64,000 nt of DNA, from positions 1 through 64,000 of the forward strand of contig JAIOHM010000213.1 of the NCBI GenBank assembly GCA_019912965.1, given 5' to 3'. This DNA is from Anaerolineae bacterium. GTDB lineage: Bacteria; Chloroflexota; Anaerolineae; Aggregatilineales; Phototrophicaceae. Each line of letters starts with the position of its first letter. The first letter of the stretch is position 1. The notes under the pieces were generated by a model that saw nothing but the letters and a program-made list of their open reading frames with translations, was not told the origin of the DNA and made no database searches. Both the position numbers and the translations under genes were made by a program. Below, in pieces: positions 1-8,309 of this stretch.

Positions 1-1254
1 GTTGATCCGCAGACGTTCTTCTGGTTCCGGCTTAAAAACACCCATCCAGTCCGCCTGAAATGGCTCGGTGCAGTCGCACCACCAGGCATCAATCCCGTGA
101 ACGAACAGCCCTTCATTGGCCTGCTTCCAGTACAAGGCGCGCGCCGTTTCTTGGAATGCGTCGTAAGTCCCCTGGTTGCCCAGCAGGCAGCCCTGATCGC
201 GCATTTCGCGCCAGTTATCACCGCCCGGATTCATGTTCGGCCAGATCGAAATCATCAGGTGCGTATTCAGATGGTGGAGTTCCGTCACCATTCCTTTCGG
301 ATCAGGAAACCGTTCTGGATCGAGCGTTTTCTGACCCCACAGGTCTTGCGGCCACGATTTCCAGTCCTGCACGATGCAGTCCAGTGGAAGACCGCGTTCC
401 CGGTATTCCTTGACGACATCGATCAGCTCAGCTTGCGAAACATAGCGTTCTTTGGACTGGATATAGCCAAAAGCCCAGCGAGGCAGCAAGGTTGCTTTGC
501 CGGTGAGTTGCCGAATACTCTGGACGATTTGGTCGAACTCTGGGCCATAAATGAAGTAGTAAACCAGTTCACCGTCTACATCTGTCCATAGATACGAACC
601 GAACGCATCGTCATGAAAAGTCATCAGCGAATAACTATCAAGCAGGATGCCGTAGCCTCGTGTTGAGAGGAGAACTGGGATAACTGCCTTCATGTTTTGC
701 TGATACAAATACTGGTGCTGCCCCCGCAGATTCATCATCCCTTCTTCGTGAGAGCCAAGCCCATATAGTGCTTCGTCCGGCATCCATTCGAATTCCAGTT
801 TTGTGTGGAAGGCCTTGCGGTCAACGATCTGCCTGACAGATGGGGTATAGGCATGGACACCATCTGCGTCCTTCCGTATTTGAGCCTCCACTGTGTCGTC
901 AAATACTGATTTGATCACATCCATCGGTATGAGTGTTTTGCCCCCTCGATCTGGTTCCTTCGTCAGGATTTGTCCTGAACTATCCAGATAAGTGAACGCG
1001 CCGGTCTGCCTGTCCATGCGGATGGATAGTTTCTGTGTTGAGAAAATGAGCGCATCCGCTGTTTCACTCACCTCAAGATCGAGTGATACATCGGGGTAAT
1101 GTTGGATCATCAAACTTTCTTTTGTACTGAATTCTCGCGTCGGCGCATAACGCACGCGAATAATGCTGTCTGAGTAAGGTGTTAGTGCAAGAAATCCCCC
1201 AGGGAGTTCAATAATCACAACATTGTCCCGGAGAGTGTATTGGATGGTTTGCAA
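1..1254 (-). CDS. GH31 family alpha-glycosidase (alpha-glucosidase/alpha-xylosidase-like), C-terminus cut by window edge
   Basis: The reverse strand reads open for 418 codons from a TTG at 1254 to the window edge, so the C-terminal part is missing. The N-terminal half is a beta-sandwich-like region (LYGLGSHEEG near residue 170 is typical of GH31), and the TIM barrel follows. The WWCDCTEP motif near residue 394 carries the expected nucleophile Asp; LLPRWAFGYIQSKERY is the usual barrel entry. The acid/base residue lies beyond the window. TTG is chosen because an in-frame TAA lies six codons upstream and a GGAG sits 6 nt before the TTG. No signal peptide is seen, so it should act in the cytoplasm on oligosaccharides imported by the ABC transporter encoded just upstream. 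Alpha-xylosidase, alpha-glucosidase or a related specificity cannot be told apart here. Confidence 0.88.
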   Translation of the reverse strand, partial: MQTIQYTLRDNVVIIELPGGFLALTPYSDSIIRVRYAPTREFSTKESLMIQHYPDVSLDLEVSETADALIFSTQKLSIRMDRQTGAFTYLDSSGQILTKEPDRGGKTLIPMDVIKSVFDDTVEAQIRKDADGVHAYTPSVRQIVDRKAFHTKLEFEWMPDEALYGLGSHEEGMMNLRGQHQYLYQQNMKAVIPVLLSTRGYGILLDSYSLMTFHDDAFGSYLWTDVDGELVYYFIYGPEFDQIVQSIRQLTGKATLLPRWAFGYIQSKERYVSQAELIDVVKEYRERGLPLDCIVQDWKSWPQDLWGQKTLDPERFPDPKGMVTELHHLNTHLMISIWPNMNPGGDNWREMRDQGCLLGNQGTYDAFQETARALYWKQANEGLFVHGIDAWWCDCTEPFQADWMGVFKPEPEERLRIN

Positions 1255-1353
1255 GTGTGTACTCCATATTTATAATGAAGGCTTTTTGTCAATCGTGAGA
1301 TCATTTTTCGGTAGCTAAAATTTTTGTTATTCTACGCTAGCGCTGTCTAAAGT

Positions 1354-2178
1354 TTAGCCTTTTACTGCTCCAGCTGTTAATCCAGAGAGAATGAAGCGTT
1401 GCCCGATTAAATAGATGACCAGCACTGGCAGCACCGTCAACACTATGTCTGCTGAAACCAGATTCCAATCTTGCTGGAACCGCCCAAAAAAGTTGTAGAC
1501 GGCCAGCGTCATCGGCCAATAAGCGCTGTTGTTCAAATAGTAAAGTGGGAGAAGAAAATCATTCCATATCCCAACGAAATTCAGCACACCGGCTGTAACG
1601 ACGACGGGCATTAACAGCGGAAAGATCACATAAAAGAACAGACGCAGTGGGCCGCAGCCATCAATAATGGCAGCTTCATCTAGCTCTACGGGGATAGCAT
1701 CTACAAATCCGTATATCAGAAAAACATTAAATGGAATTTGTGTCGCCGCATACAGAATAATGATGCCGATCTGGCTATTAATTAACTGGGTGATCTGCAT
1801 GACTTTCGTTAAGGTAAAAAAGTTCAGCGGCATGGCGATGCCCATAACGATGAATAAGTAGATATACCGATTCAACGATGTTCGATTACGGGATAGAACG
1901 TAAGCCGTCATCGACGCTAGAAGTGTGCTGATAATGGTCGCGGTGGTCGCATACAGCATACTATTTAGGAAGGTTTGCCCTAATTTCCCGCGTTCAATCA
2001 CTGTGGCATAGTTATCAAAATGGAGTGCATCAGGCAACGCCGCGCTCATGGTGCGTGCCCCTGCGGAGTCCTTGAGCGAATTGACAATGACCAGGTATAC
2101 CGGAATAATCACCAACAAGCAGACGAACATCGCAAGCATATTATTGCGGGTACCTTGGAATATTTTATTGAGCTGCAT
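1354..2178 (-). CDS. carbohydrate ABC transporter permease, MalG type
   Basis: This 274-residue integral membrane protein has about six hydrophobic segments and the permease EAA loop (ELDEAAIIDGCG near residues 163-174, followed by FPLLMP), which contacts the ATPase subunit. Its length and its ending in GLTAGAVKG are typical of MalG-like sugar permeases. It pairs with the MalF-type permease just upstream, with only 2 nt between them, to form the membrane channel. No ATPase gene lies in this locus, so a shared MsmX/UgpC-type ATPase encoded elsewhere is inferred. Confidence 0.93.
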   Translation of the reverse strand: MQLNKIFQGTRNNMLAMFVCLLVIIPVYLVIVNSLKDSAGARTMSAALPDALHFDNYATVIERGKLGQTFLNSMLYATTATIISTLLASMTAYVLSRNRTSLNRYIYLFIVMGIAMPLNFFTLTKVMQITQLINSQIGIIILYAATQIPFNVFLIYGFVDAIPVELDEAAIIDGCGPLRLFFYVIFPLLMPVVVTAGVLNFVGIWNDFLLPLYYLNNSAYWPMTLAVYNFFGRFQQDWNLVSADIVLTVLPVLVIYLIGQRFILSGLTAGAVKG

Positions 2179-2180
2179 GG

Positions 2181-3056
2181 TTACGCCTCAACCGGATCGC
2201 GCGTGAGTCTGCGAACGATAAAAAAGCCGGCGACAGACATGACGATGAATAACACACTGGAAAGTGCCGTTCCCACGCCATAACGACCTTTGGAAAATTC
2301 ATCAAAGACTGCGGTAAATACCACATCTGTTGCATAACCCGGCCCGCCCCCAGTTAAAACATAAATGATGTCAAACACGCGCAAGCCGTATAACAAGTTC
2401 AAGACGGTGACGACGGTGAGCGCCGGGACGAGCAGCGGCAGGGTAATAAACCGGAGTTTTGCTATTGCGCTGGCGCCATCAATCTCAGCCGCCTCGTAAT
2501 ATTCTTGGGGAATGGTCTGGAGTCCCGCCAGCAAGATGACCATGATGTAGCCGGTGCCTTTCCAGGTATCTACCCCAATCACGGAAAACATCGCTATATC
2601 AGGATTCACAAGCCAGGGCTGCGCCAGCGCATCCAATCCAACTGCCCGGAAAAATTCGTTCAGGATACCGGTTCGTGGATTGAGGATTGACCGGAACACT
2701 AGTCCGACCACGATGGTCGGTAGTACCACTGGTAAGTATATAATGACCCGATACAGATGGGTCAGACGTCGAACCCCATAATTTAATAGTAAAGCGAGTG
2801 CCAGACCAAAGATAGTTTTTAAGATAATCGTGTAGAAGGTGAAAAACAGCGTATTGTTGATGTAATCAAGATAACCTTCTTCACTGGAAAGGATCGTTCT
2901 GAAGTTATCCAGCCCGACGAAATTCACTTCAGTCGAGTAACTGTTCCAATCAGTGAACGAATACGCAATTCCCATGAATCCTGGCAGGACAACAAACACA
3001 AGGTATAAAGTGAGCGCCCCGTACATAAAGTAGGCAGGGTAAATTTTATTTTTCAT
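2181..3056 (-). CDS. carbohydrate ABC transporter permease, MalF type
   Basis: This 291-residue membrane protein has about six transmembrane segments and the EAA motif YYEAAEIDGASAIAKL at roughly residues 186-201, followed by ITLPLL. It is a compact MalF-like permease without the long periplasmic loop found in the second transporter of this window (37139-38695). It sits between the binding-protein gene and the MalG-type permease and should form the heterodimeric channel with the latter. The 100-nt gap from the binding-protein gene holds a strong hairpin. Confidence 0.93.
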   Translation of the reverse strand: MKNKIYPAYFMYGALTLYLVFVVLPGFMGIAYSFTDWNSYSTEVNFVGLDNFRTILSSEEGYLDYINNTLFFTFYTIILKTIFGLALALLLNYGVRRLTHLYRVIIYLPVVLPTIVVGLVFRSILNPRTGILNEFFRAVGLDALAQPWLVNPDIAMFSVIGVDTWKGTGYIMVILLAGLQTIPQEYYEAAEIDGASAIAKLRFITLPLLVPALTVVTVLNLLYGLRVFDIIYVLTGGGPGYATDVVFTAVFDEFSKGRYGVGTALSSVLFIVMSVAGFFIVRRLTRDPVEA

Positions 3057-3093
3057 TTTAAGTTCCGACTTCTGTTTTCAATCTATGTGGACA

Positions 3094-3125
3094 ACAACCC
3101 AGGCTCGATAGTCAGCCTGGGTTGT
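3094..3125. promoter_or_regulatory. perfect 12-bp stem, 8-nt loop hairpin between binding-protein and permease genes
   Basis: ACAACCCAGGCT (3094-3105) and AGCCTGGGTTGT (3114-3125) are exact inverted repeats around an 8-nt loop. The hairpin starts about 31 nt after the binding-protein stop codon on the transcribed strand and is not followed by a U-run. This is better explained as a 3'-end stabiliser or partial terminator that raises binding-protein mRNA over permease mRNA than as a full terminator. A hairpin with the same stem and loop lengths occupies the same place in the second sugar locus (38749-38780). Confidence 0.75.
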
Positions 3126-3156
3126 CATCGGATCTACCTACTGTTATGGATGTATA

Positions 3157-4443
3157 TTATTCACTCCAGTCTGGATCTTTCGCGGTCTGCGCCTGTTGAG
3201 CGCGCCGTTCATCAATTCTCACTAACACCTCACTCGGCTCAATATCACCAATGAACATTGCTGTCAAATCTTGTCCAATGTCCATCCATTGTGGATTAAC
3301 ATAGTCCACCGCCGTCTGGTACACCGTGCCGCGTTTTTCCGGCGGGAAAGAGTCCAGAAATTCTTGCTGACCGGGCAGGAGATTAAAGGTCAGCCCATCA
3401 AAAGGCAGTGTCGGCGTATTGGGGTCGTTGTCAATCAGGTATTGCAGATTTTCCGTGCGCGTGAGGAAGTCAAAGTACTGCTGCGCCTCAGCAATGTGTT
3501 CCGAGCCTGAGTAGATGAATTTGGTGGGGCCTGCGGGATTAATATTCAAATTTTGATTGTCCGCCAAGGGCATAACGAAATAGCCGAAAGTATCCGCGCT
3601 TACATCTGGAAAGGCGTCACCGACAACCTGCGGGTTAGTCAGGTTTGCTACCGCCATCGCATATTCACCACTCGCCAGTGCTTCCGGCAAGTATTCGTAG
3701 GTATCTGCCAGCGCATTGTCCCCAAAGCAGCCCATGTCATACAGGTCTTTCAACTGCTCCACTACGGTCAGCATAGTGGGGTTATCGGCAAAGGTCGTCT
3801 CGTTGGCATTGAGCATTTCCGCCAATCCGGGCGCGACTTCTTCATAACGAGGTCCTAGCTCGGGGAACCATAGAACGTGATGCCATCCAGCCGCAATCGG
3901 CTCAAATATCGGAGTAGTTCCCACATTTAACAGCGACTCGCAAATCGATCTGAATTCTGCATAAGTGGTGGGGACGCTTAGACCCTGCTCTTCAAAAATG
4001 GTCTTGTTGTAGTTAACAACCCAAGTGGTGCCTAGAGTATTCCAGAGTGTCAACCCATAGACTTTATCGTTGACAGTGGCTTGAGCAAGAACGAGGGGAT
4101 CCATCCGCCCAACCCATTCCTGATCGGATAAATCGACGGCATTTTCTTCAACATGGTAATTGATGATGAGATCAGTGACGCCGCTCTGTCCGCCAAAGAT
4201 GTCGGTTGCTTCGCCTGTGTTCAAGCGTGTCTGTAAGACAGTAAAATACTGGTCGGCTGGAATAATCTGGTAGTCGATGTGAATACCCGTTTCTTCCTCG
4301 AACCGCGCGCCTAAGTCCATCTCTGCTTGCGTTACCCAATTTTGGCTTGCCATATAGGTCAGTGTTACGGGCTCCTGCGCCTGTAAACTTCCCACGGTAA
4401 GAAGCACAAACATTCCTAAAACAATGACGATTAGCTTCTTCAT
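3157..4443 (-). CDS. extracellular sugar-binding protein of ABC transporter
   Basis: The 428-residue protein starts with a signal peptide (MKK, then a hydrophobic run ending in SLQAQ, cleavage near residue 23). The mature part has the layout of family 1 solute-binding proteins: LTYMASQNW, a ligand-cleft segment around GGQSGVTDLI, and later IAEAQQYFDFLT. It captures an oligosaccharide outside the membrane and delivers it to the two permeases encoded downstream. An AAGGAGA ribosome-binding site precedes the ATG at 4443. It is the first transporter gene after the LacI regulator gene and probably starts the operon. The sugar is unknown; the downstream GH31 enzyme suggests an alpha-linked oligosaccharide. 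Confidence 0.92.
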   Translation of the reverse strand: MKKLIVIVLGMFVLLTVGSLQAQEPVTLTYMASQNWVTQAEMDLGARFEEETGIHIDYQIIPADQYFTVLQTRLNTGEATDIFGGQSGVTDLIINYHVEENAVDLSDQEWVGRMDPLVLAQATVNDKVYGLTLWNTLGTTWVVNYNKTIFEEQGLSVPTTYAEFRSICESLLNVGTTPIFEPIAAGWHHVLWFPELGPRYEEVAPGLAEMLNANETTFADNPTMLTVVEQLKDLYDMGCFGDNALADTYEYLPEALASGEYAMAVANLTNPQVVGDAFPDVSADTFGYFVMPLADNQNLNINPAGPTKFIYSGSEHIAEAQQYFDFLTRTENLQYLIDNDPNTPTLPFDGLTFNLLPGQQEFLDSFPPEKRGTVYQTAVDYVNPQWMDIGQDLTAMFIGDIEPSEVLVRIDERRAQQAQTAKDPDWSE

Positions 4444-4649
4444 GACGAATCAATTCTCCTTAGCAATTCTAAATGCGTAATATTTGACACTTCGAAACTG
4501 TAGCGCCCACCCACGCTTGAATGTCCTGCAATGTTGAGCCTGAAACTGGCGAAATAAAACTTATCGGGTCAACGATGGCGTTTACCTTTCTCCAGAACTA
4601 CACCGGTTGTAACTAGCTAAACAGAACGGTTATTGACGTCGAAGCGGCG

Positions 4650-5708
4650 TTAACTTACCTCCTTCGTACTTTCCCGTATAACGAGCTTTGGTGGCACTAA
4701 AACCTGCTGGACAGGGAACTGCACAGTTGCCAGCGTCTCAGTCATTAAGATGGTCGCGTTATAACTGATCTCATAGGGAGACCATTCCAAGGTGGTCAGC
4801 GAGGGTGTAACGACACTAGCGAAGTTACCGCCAAACCCAATTGCCATGACTGAGCAATCCTGTGGAACACTACGTCCATGTAGAGCCAGCGCTTTGATGC
4901 TGCCAGCCGCAGTCAAATGGCTTACGGTGACGATGGCAGTCAGTTCTGGGTTTTCCTGAAGTAAATCATTTGTTCCCTCAAAGCCTTCTTCAACGCTGTT
5001 CAATCCAATCTCTCGGTAACAGCTACGCAGGCCGTATTGGTTAAGAGCACGTGTATATCCATCGAGAGAGCGAACTGCGGGGCCTATGCCGACTTTGCGC
5101 CAAGCCTCCGGATAAGTCAGAAACCCAATGTTTCGGTGTCCCAACCCGACCAGATGATCGAAGGCTAACAACATGGCATTTTCAAAATCAAGGTCAATAA
5201 AGCTTAAGCCTTCCAAGTCAGCGCAACGCCCGATCATAACGAAGGGATAATTGTTTTCCCGCAGAAGATTGACACGCCAATCATCCAAACGAACCTGTAA
5301 CAGGATGATCCCATCAATCTGATTGCTCCGGTACATATTGAGTAATGATTCGGGGGTTAGCCGCGAAACAAGGAAGTTTATGAAATATTCTTTTTCGCTG
5401 GCCGCTTCCGCTGTGCCTGTAAAATACGAAGTCTCGATGACGCTGCTGAGATCATGTGGGGATTCGATAGGATGATGCAGCGCAAGCGTCATGGTCGCAC
5501 CACCACGTAAACGCCGGGCCTGGGTGTGGGGGGCATACCCCAACGTGCGAATAGCTTCATGAACACGTTGGCGTGTTTCGTCGGCTACGTATTCCTTGTT
5601 ATTGAGGATACGAGAAACGGTCGGAACAGAAACACCAGCGGCTTTGGCAACATCCGCTATGGTCACACTACGAACCTCATTCTGTGAATTGGTATTTCTT
5701 TTGCTCAT
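4650..5708 (-). CDS. LacI family transcriptional repressor
   Basis: The 352-residue protein has the LacI-type N-terminal helix-turn-helix and hinge (VTIADVAKAAGVSVPTVSRI at about residues 15-34, then YVADETRQRVHEAI), followed by a periplasmic-binding-protein-like sensor domain. It should bind a palindromic operator and release it when a sugar is bound. Its gene lies directly upstream of the binding protein-permease-GH31 genes on the same strand, so it is most likely their regulator. A perfect 28-bp palindrome of LacI type lies 22-49 nt before its start codon, which argues for autoregulation. Confidence 0.93.
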   Translation of the reverse strand: MSKRNTNSQNEVRSVTIADVAKAAGVSVPTVSRILNNKEYVADETRQRVHEAIRTLGYAPHTQARRLRGGATMTLALHHPIESPHDLSSVIETSYFTGTAEAASEKEYFINFLVSRLTPESLLNMYRSNQIDGIILLQVRLDDWRVNLLRENNYPFVMIGRCADLEGLSFIDLDFENAMLLAFDHLVGLGHRNIGFLTYPEAWRKVGIGPAVRSLDGYTRALNQYGLRSCYREIGLNSVEEGFEGTNDLLQENPELTAIVTVSHLTAAGSIKALALHGRSVPQDCSVMAIGFGGNFASVVTPSLTTLEWSPYEISYNATILMTETLATVQFPVQQVLVPPKLVIRESTKEVS

Positions 5709-5729
5709 TAAGGTTTAAATTTCTGATAA

Positions 5730-5757
5730 CGATTTCTGATAACGTTATCAGAAATCG
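5730..5757. promoter_or_regulatory. LacI-type operator, perfect 28-bp palindrome
   Basis: CGATTTCTGATAAC (5730-5743) is followed directly by its exact reverse complement (5744-5757), centred on AACGTT as in many LacI-family operators. An extra half site, TTTCTGATAAC, is directly repeated at 5720-5730. It lies just upstream of the LacI-type gene start at 5708, where a bound repressor would block transcription. No second copy of this quality was seen in front of the binding-protein gene; only a weak AACGGTTAT element near 4626-4633. Confidence 0.85.
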
Positions 5758-5932
5758 TTTTTATTGTCAATATCCTTAAGAATCTGTTTGAATATTCACT
5801 TTTTCTGTTTGGGGCGATGCAGGGTTGTCCTCTACACGCAGGAAAAACATCTGATTTCCAAACAGGTTCTTAGCCGAAGTAATGAGTTACATGCGACGAG
5901 TATTAGACGAATTCATCACTTTTAATTTTCGG

Positions 5933-6805
5933 TTAGAGTTCTTCGAGATGGGATTCGACCCAAGCGACATAGGCCTGTCTGAGGGCATGAGTGTATGAAC
6001 CGGGTCTACCTTCTCCAATTTTCAGACCGTCAATTTCGACAACAGGCACAATGCCCCGACTGCTGCTGGTGATGAAAGCATCACTCAGTTGAGATAAGTC
6101 GTTGATGTTGACGGCTTCCCGTCGCAGTGGGAGGATGCCCGAAGCAACTTCAAAAACAATCTGCTGGGCGATTCCTAGCAGCACCCCTTCGCCAGCCGTG
6201 CGAAGTTCCCCATTCAGGACAGCATAAAAGTTACTGCTGACCCCTTCCAGAATATTGTCATCATGGTCGAGCAATAATCCGGTATAGATACCATCGGGTA
6301 GCTTGACGCTTTCGCGGTCGTGCATCCAGTCAGTGGTTTTGGCCGCCGGGTTGTGGCGGGCGCTGTTTGGCAGGGTGATGCAGTGGACACCATTCGCGTA
6401 GACTTCCGGGGCAGGCGGACTGAAGGGTTCAATGGACAGAATCAGATGATCAGGTTGGTCATGGGGAACGGTGATGCGGAAACGCACATCACCATAATTT
6501 GCTGCTGCAATCATGCTGCGGAGGGCAGCGCGTAGGACGGTGCGGTTGAGGTTCAATGGGATATTTTCGCGGCGAGCAGAGTCTTCCAAACGATCTAAAT
6601 GGGCATCCAATTTCAGGACTTTGAAGGTCTGGTAAGTATTGGTGACGGTATAGACACCATTGTGTGGTTCATGGCGGGCGGCATCGGCTAATGAGTCAGC
6701 CGTGTAAGCGACAGGGTGGAGGCCATCTGATGTAAGTGTCTGAATGTAACAGGGCGACATCCGCGTATACCTCGACTGCATTTTTGCTAAGTGTAGCACG
6801 TCCAT
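5933..6805 (-). CDS. class IV PLP-dependent aminotransferase (branched-chain / D-amino-acid / aminodeoxychorismate lyase group)
   Basis: At 290 residues it has the fold-type IV signatures: the PLP lysine in HNPAAKTTDWM (Lys about 156), LLLDHDDNILEG with the conserved Glu, then SSNFYAV, and FITSSSRGIVPV near the C-terminus. Enzymes of this group transfer amino groups to or from branched-chain or D-amino acids, or make 4-aminobenzoate; the sequence alone does not decide which. The ATG at 6805 has GAAGG ahead of it; an ATG at 6760 with GAGG ahead is an alternative. It is followed downstream by the LacI-type gene and diverges from the MFS transporter gene. Confidence 0.88.
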   Translation of the reverse strand: MDVLHLAKMQSRYTRMSPCYIQTLTSDGLHPVAYTADSLADAARHEPHNGVYTVTNTYQTFKVLKLDAHLDRLEDSARRENIPLNLNRTVLRAALRSMIAAANYGDVRFRITVPHDQPDHLILSIEPFSPPAPEVYANGVHCITLPNSARHNPAAKTTDWMHDRESVKLPDGIYTGLLLDHDDNILEGVSSNFYAVLNGELRTAGEGVLLGIAQQIVFEVASGILPLRREAVNINDLSQLSDAFITSSSRGIVPVVEIDGLKIGEGRPGSYTHALRQAYVAWVESHLEEL

Positions 6806-6916
6806 CTACCCTTCAATATGCCATCCTGCCCATCAAATTGTGCTGTGGGTGAACATTTTAAAAGCTCATACGTATAGGAGGTAAGTGCGGGAATTGAAAT
6901 AGGGGAGCATTCGTCC

Positions 6917-8266
6917 GTGAAACAAAAAAGTGGCCTTTCCACCTTTTATACAATCGTCCTTACGCAGGCTTTTTCCATGATTGGCAGCCGAATGTCCGGA
7001 CTGGCGGTTGGCATCTGGTTATTTCAGCAGACCGGGGATGTTACCCCGTTGGCGCTGGTTGCGTTTTTTGGGGTACTGCCGACTATTCTTGGCTCAAACG
7101 TGGCTGGGCTGTTGGCGGATCGCTATGATCGCCGTGTGATTATCGTGTTGTCCGATACGGGGCAAGCGGTTTGTACAGCTGTGCTGTTTCTGTTGTTTTT
7201 GACAGGCACATTCCGGGTGGAATACCTGTATATCCTCGCATTTCTTCAGGGTTCAGCCGAGATGTTCCAAGGGCCAGCGTTTGGTGCGTCGGTGGCTATG
7301 CTGGTTCCAGATGAACACCGCGACAGGGCGAACGCTATCCAACAGCTCGTGATGCCTGCCGCCGGGTTGATCGCGCCTGCCACCGCCAGTCTGCTGTATT
7401 CGATGGTGGGCGTTGAAGGGGTCATTCTTTTCGATCTGTTCACTTTTGGCGTGGCAATGGTGGTCATGTTCTTCTCGCATATTCCGCGTCCAGCACAGAC
7501 GGATGTGGGTCAGCAGTCGCGCGGGTCGTTCTGGCGGGAATTTACGGCGGGGTTTAGCTACTTATGGTCGTACAAGCCGATGGTGCTGCTGTTGATCTGT
7601 GCCTGTTTGGTGAACTTCGTGATGAACGGTCTGGGCATTATGAATACACCGTACATATTGCTGCGAACAGATAATAACGAAGTGCTGCTGGGGGTGCTAT
7701 TGAGCGTGATGAATGCTGGAGCCATTGCTGGCGGGCTGCTCATCGCAACATGGGGCGGGACGCGGCCACGCATCCATACTGTGATGCCAGCTATCATTTT
7801 GATGGGTATTGCTGCCAGCGCATTTGGTTTTGCACAGCATCCAGTTGCAATGGGCGCGGCGATGTTTTTAATTATGTTCTGCCCACCACTGGCGAATGCG
7901 TGCTTGTTCTCGATCTTGCAGGGCAAAGTGCCACCAGATTTGCAGGGGCGGGTATTTGCAGCCGTTGGGCAGATTGCGATGTTGATGACGCCACTGGCTT
8001 ATTGGTTAGTTGGGCCGCTGGCTGATACGGTTTTTGAACCAGCAGTTGTACAGGCGGGTTGGTCAACCGTTGCGCCGCTGGTAGGTTCCAATGCCGGGGC
8101 GGGGATTGGATTGATGATGGTGATTGGCGGGTTAGTTCTGACAGTTGTGTGTGTCGCGTTTTATTTGCTACCCAGCCTGCGGCATTTTGAGCGTGATGTG
8201 CCAGATTATGAACCCGTTGAAGCTGTAACCGCTATTGATGCACCACTTCAGGAAGTAGCTGTATAA
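6917..8266 (+). CDS. MFS transporter (DHA3-like drug/metabolite exporter)
   Basis: The 449-residue protein has about twelve hydrophobic segments and the MFS loop 2-3 motif GLLADRYDRR near residues 66-75. The related loop in the second half (LQGRVFAAVGQIA) fits the DHA3/MFS_3 group, which contains macrolide and siderophore exporters. Translation starts at GTG, placed by GGGGAG 9 nt upstream. It is a single-gene unit, divergent from the class IV aminotransferase and convergent with the cell-wall hydrolase gene. The substrate cannot be deduced. Confidence 0.9.
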   Translation: MKQKSGLSTFYTIVLTQAFSMIGSRMSGLAVGIWLFQQTGDVTPLALVAFFGVLPTILGSNVAGLLADRYDRRVIIVLSDTGQAVCTAVLFLLFLTGTFRVEYLYILAFLQGSAEMFQGPAFGASVAMLVPDEHRDRANAIQQLVMPAAGLIAPATASLLYSMVGVEGVILFDLFTFGVAMVVMFFSHIPRPAQTDVGQQSRGSFWREFTAGFSYLWSYKPMVLLLICACLVNFVMNGLGIMNTPYILLRTDNNEVLLGVLLSVMNAGAIAGGLLIATWGGTRPRIHTVMPAIILMGIAASAFGFAQHPVAMGAAMFLIMFCPPLANACLFSILQGKVPPDLQGRVFAAVGQIAMLMTPLAYWLVGPLADTVFEPAVVQAGWSTVAPLVGSNAGAGIGLMMVIGGLVLTVVCVAFYLLPSLRHFERDVPDYEPVEAVTAIDAPLQEVAV

Positions 8267-8276
8267 GTTTTCAGGA

Positions 8277-8301
8277 GGGGTATATCAACGTGACATACCC
8301 C
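8277..8301. terminator. hairpin between convergent genes
   Basis: GGGGTAT (8277-8283) and ATACCCC (8295-8301) can pair. The hairpin lies 11 nt after the MFS transporter stop and just before the stop codon of the convergent hydrolase gene. There is no clear T-run on either side, so function as an intrinsic terminator is uncertain. Confidence 0.35.
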
Positions 8302-8309
8302 CGATTGGG

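Noticed and set aside
4480-4640. Operator search in front of the first binding-protein gene
   Set aside because: Only a weak AACGGTTAT element with an odd centre was found. It does not match the clear operator at 5730-5757 well enough to call.
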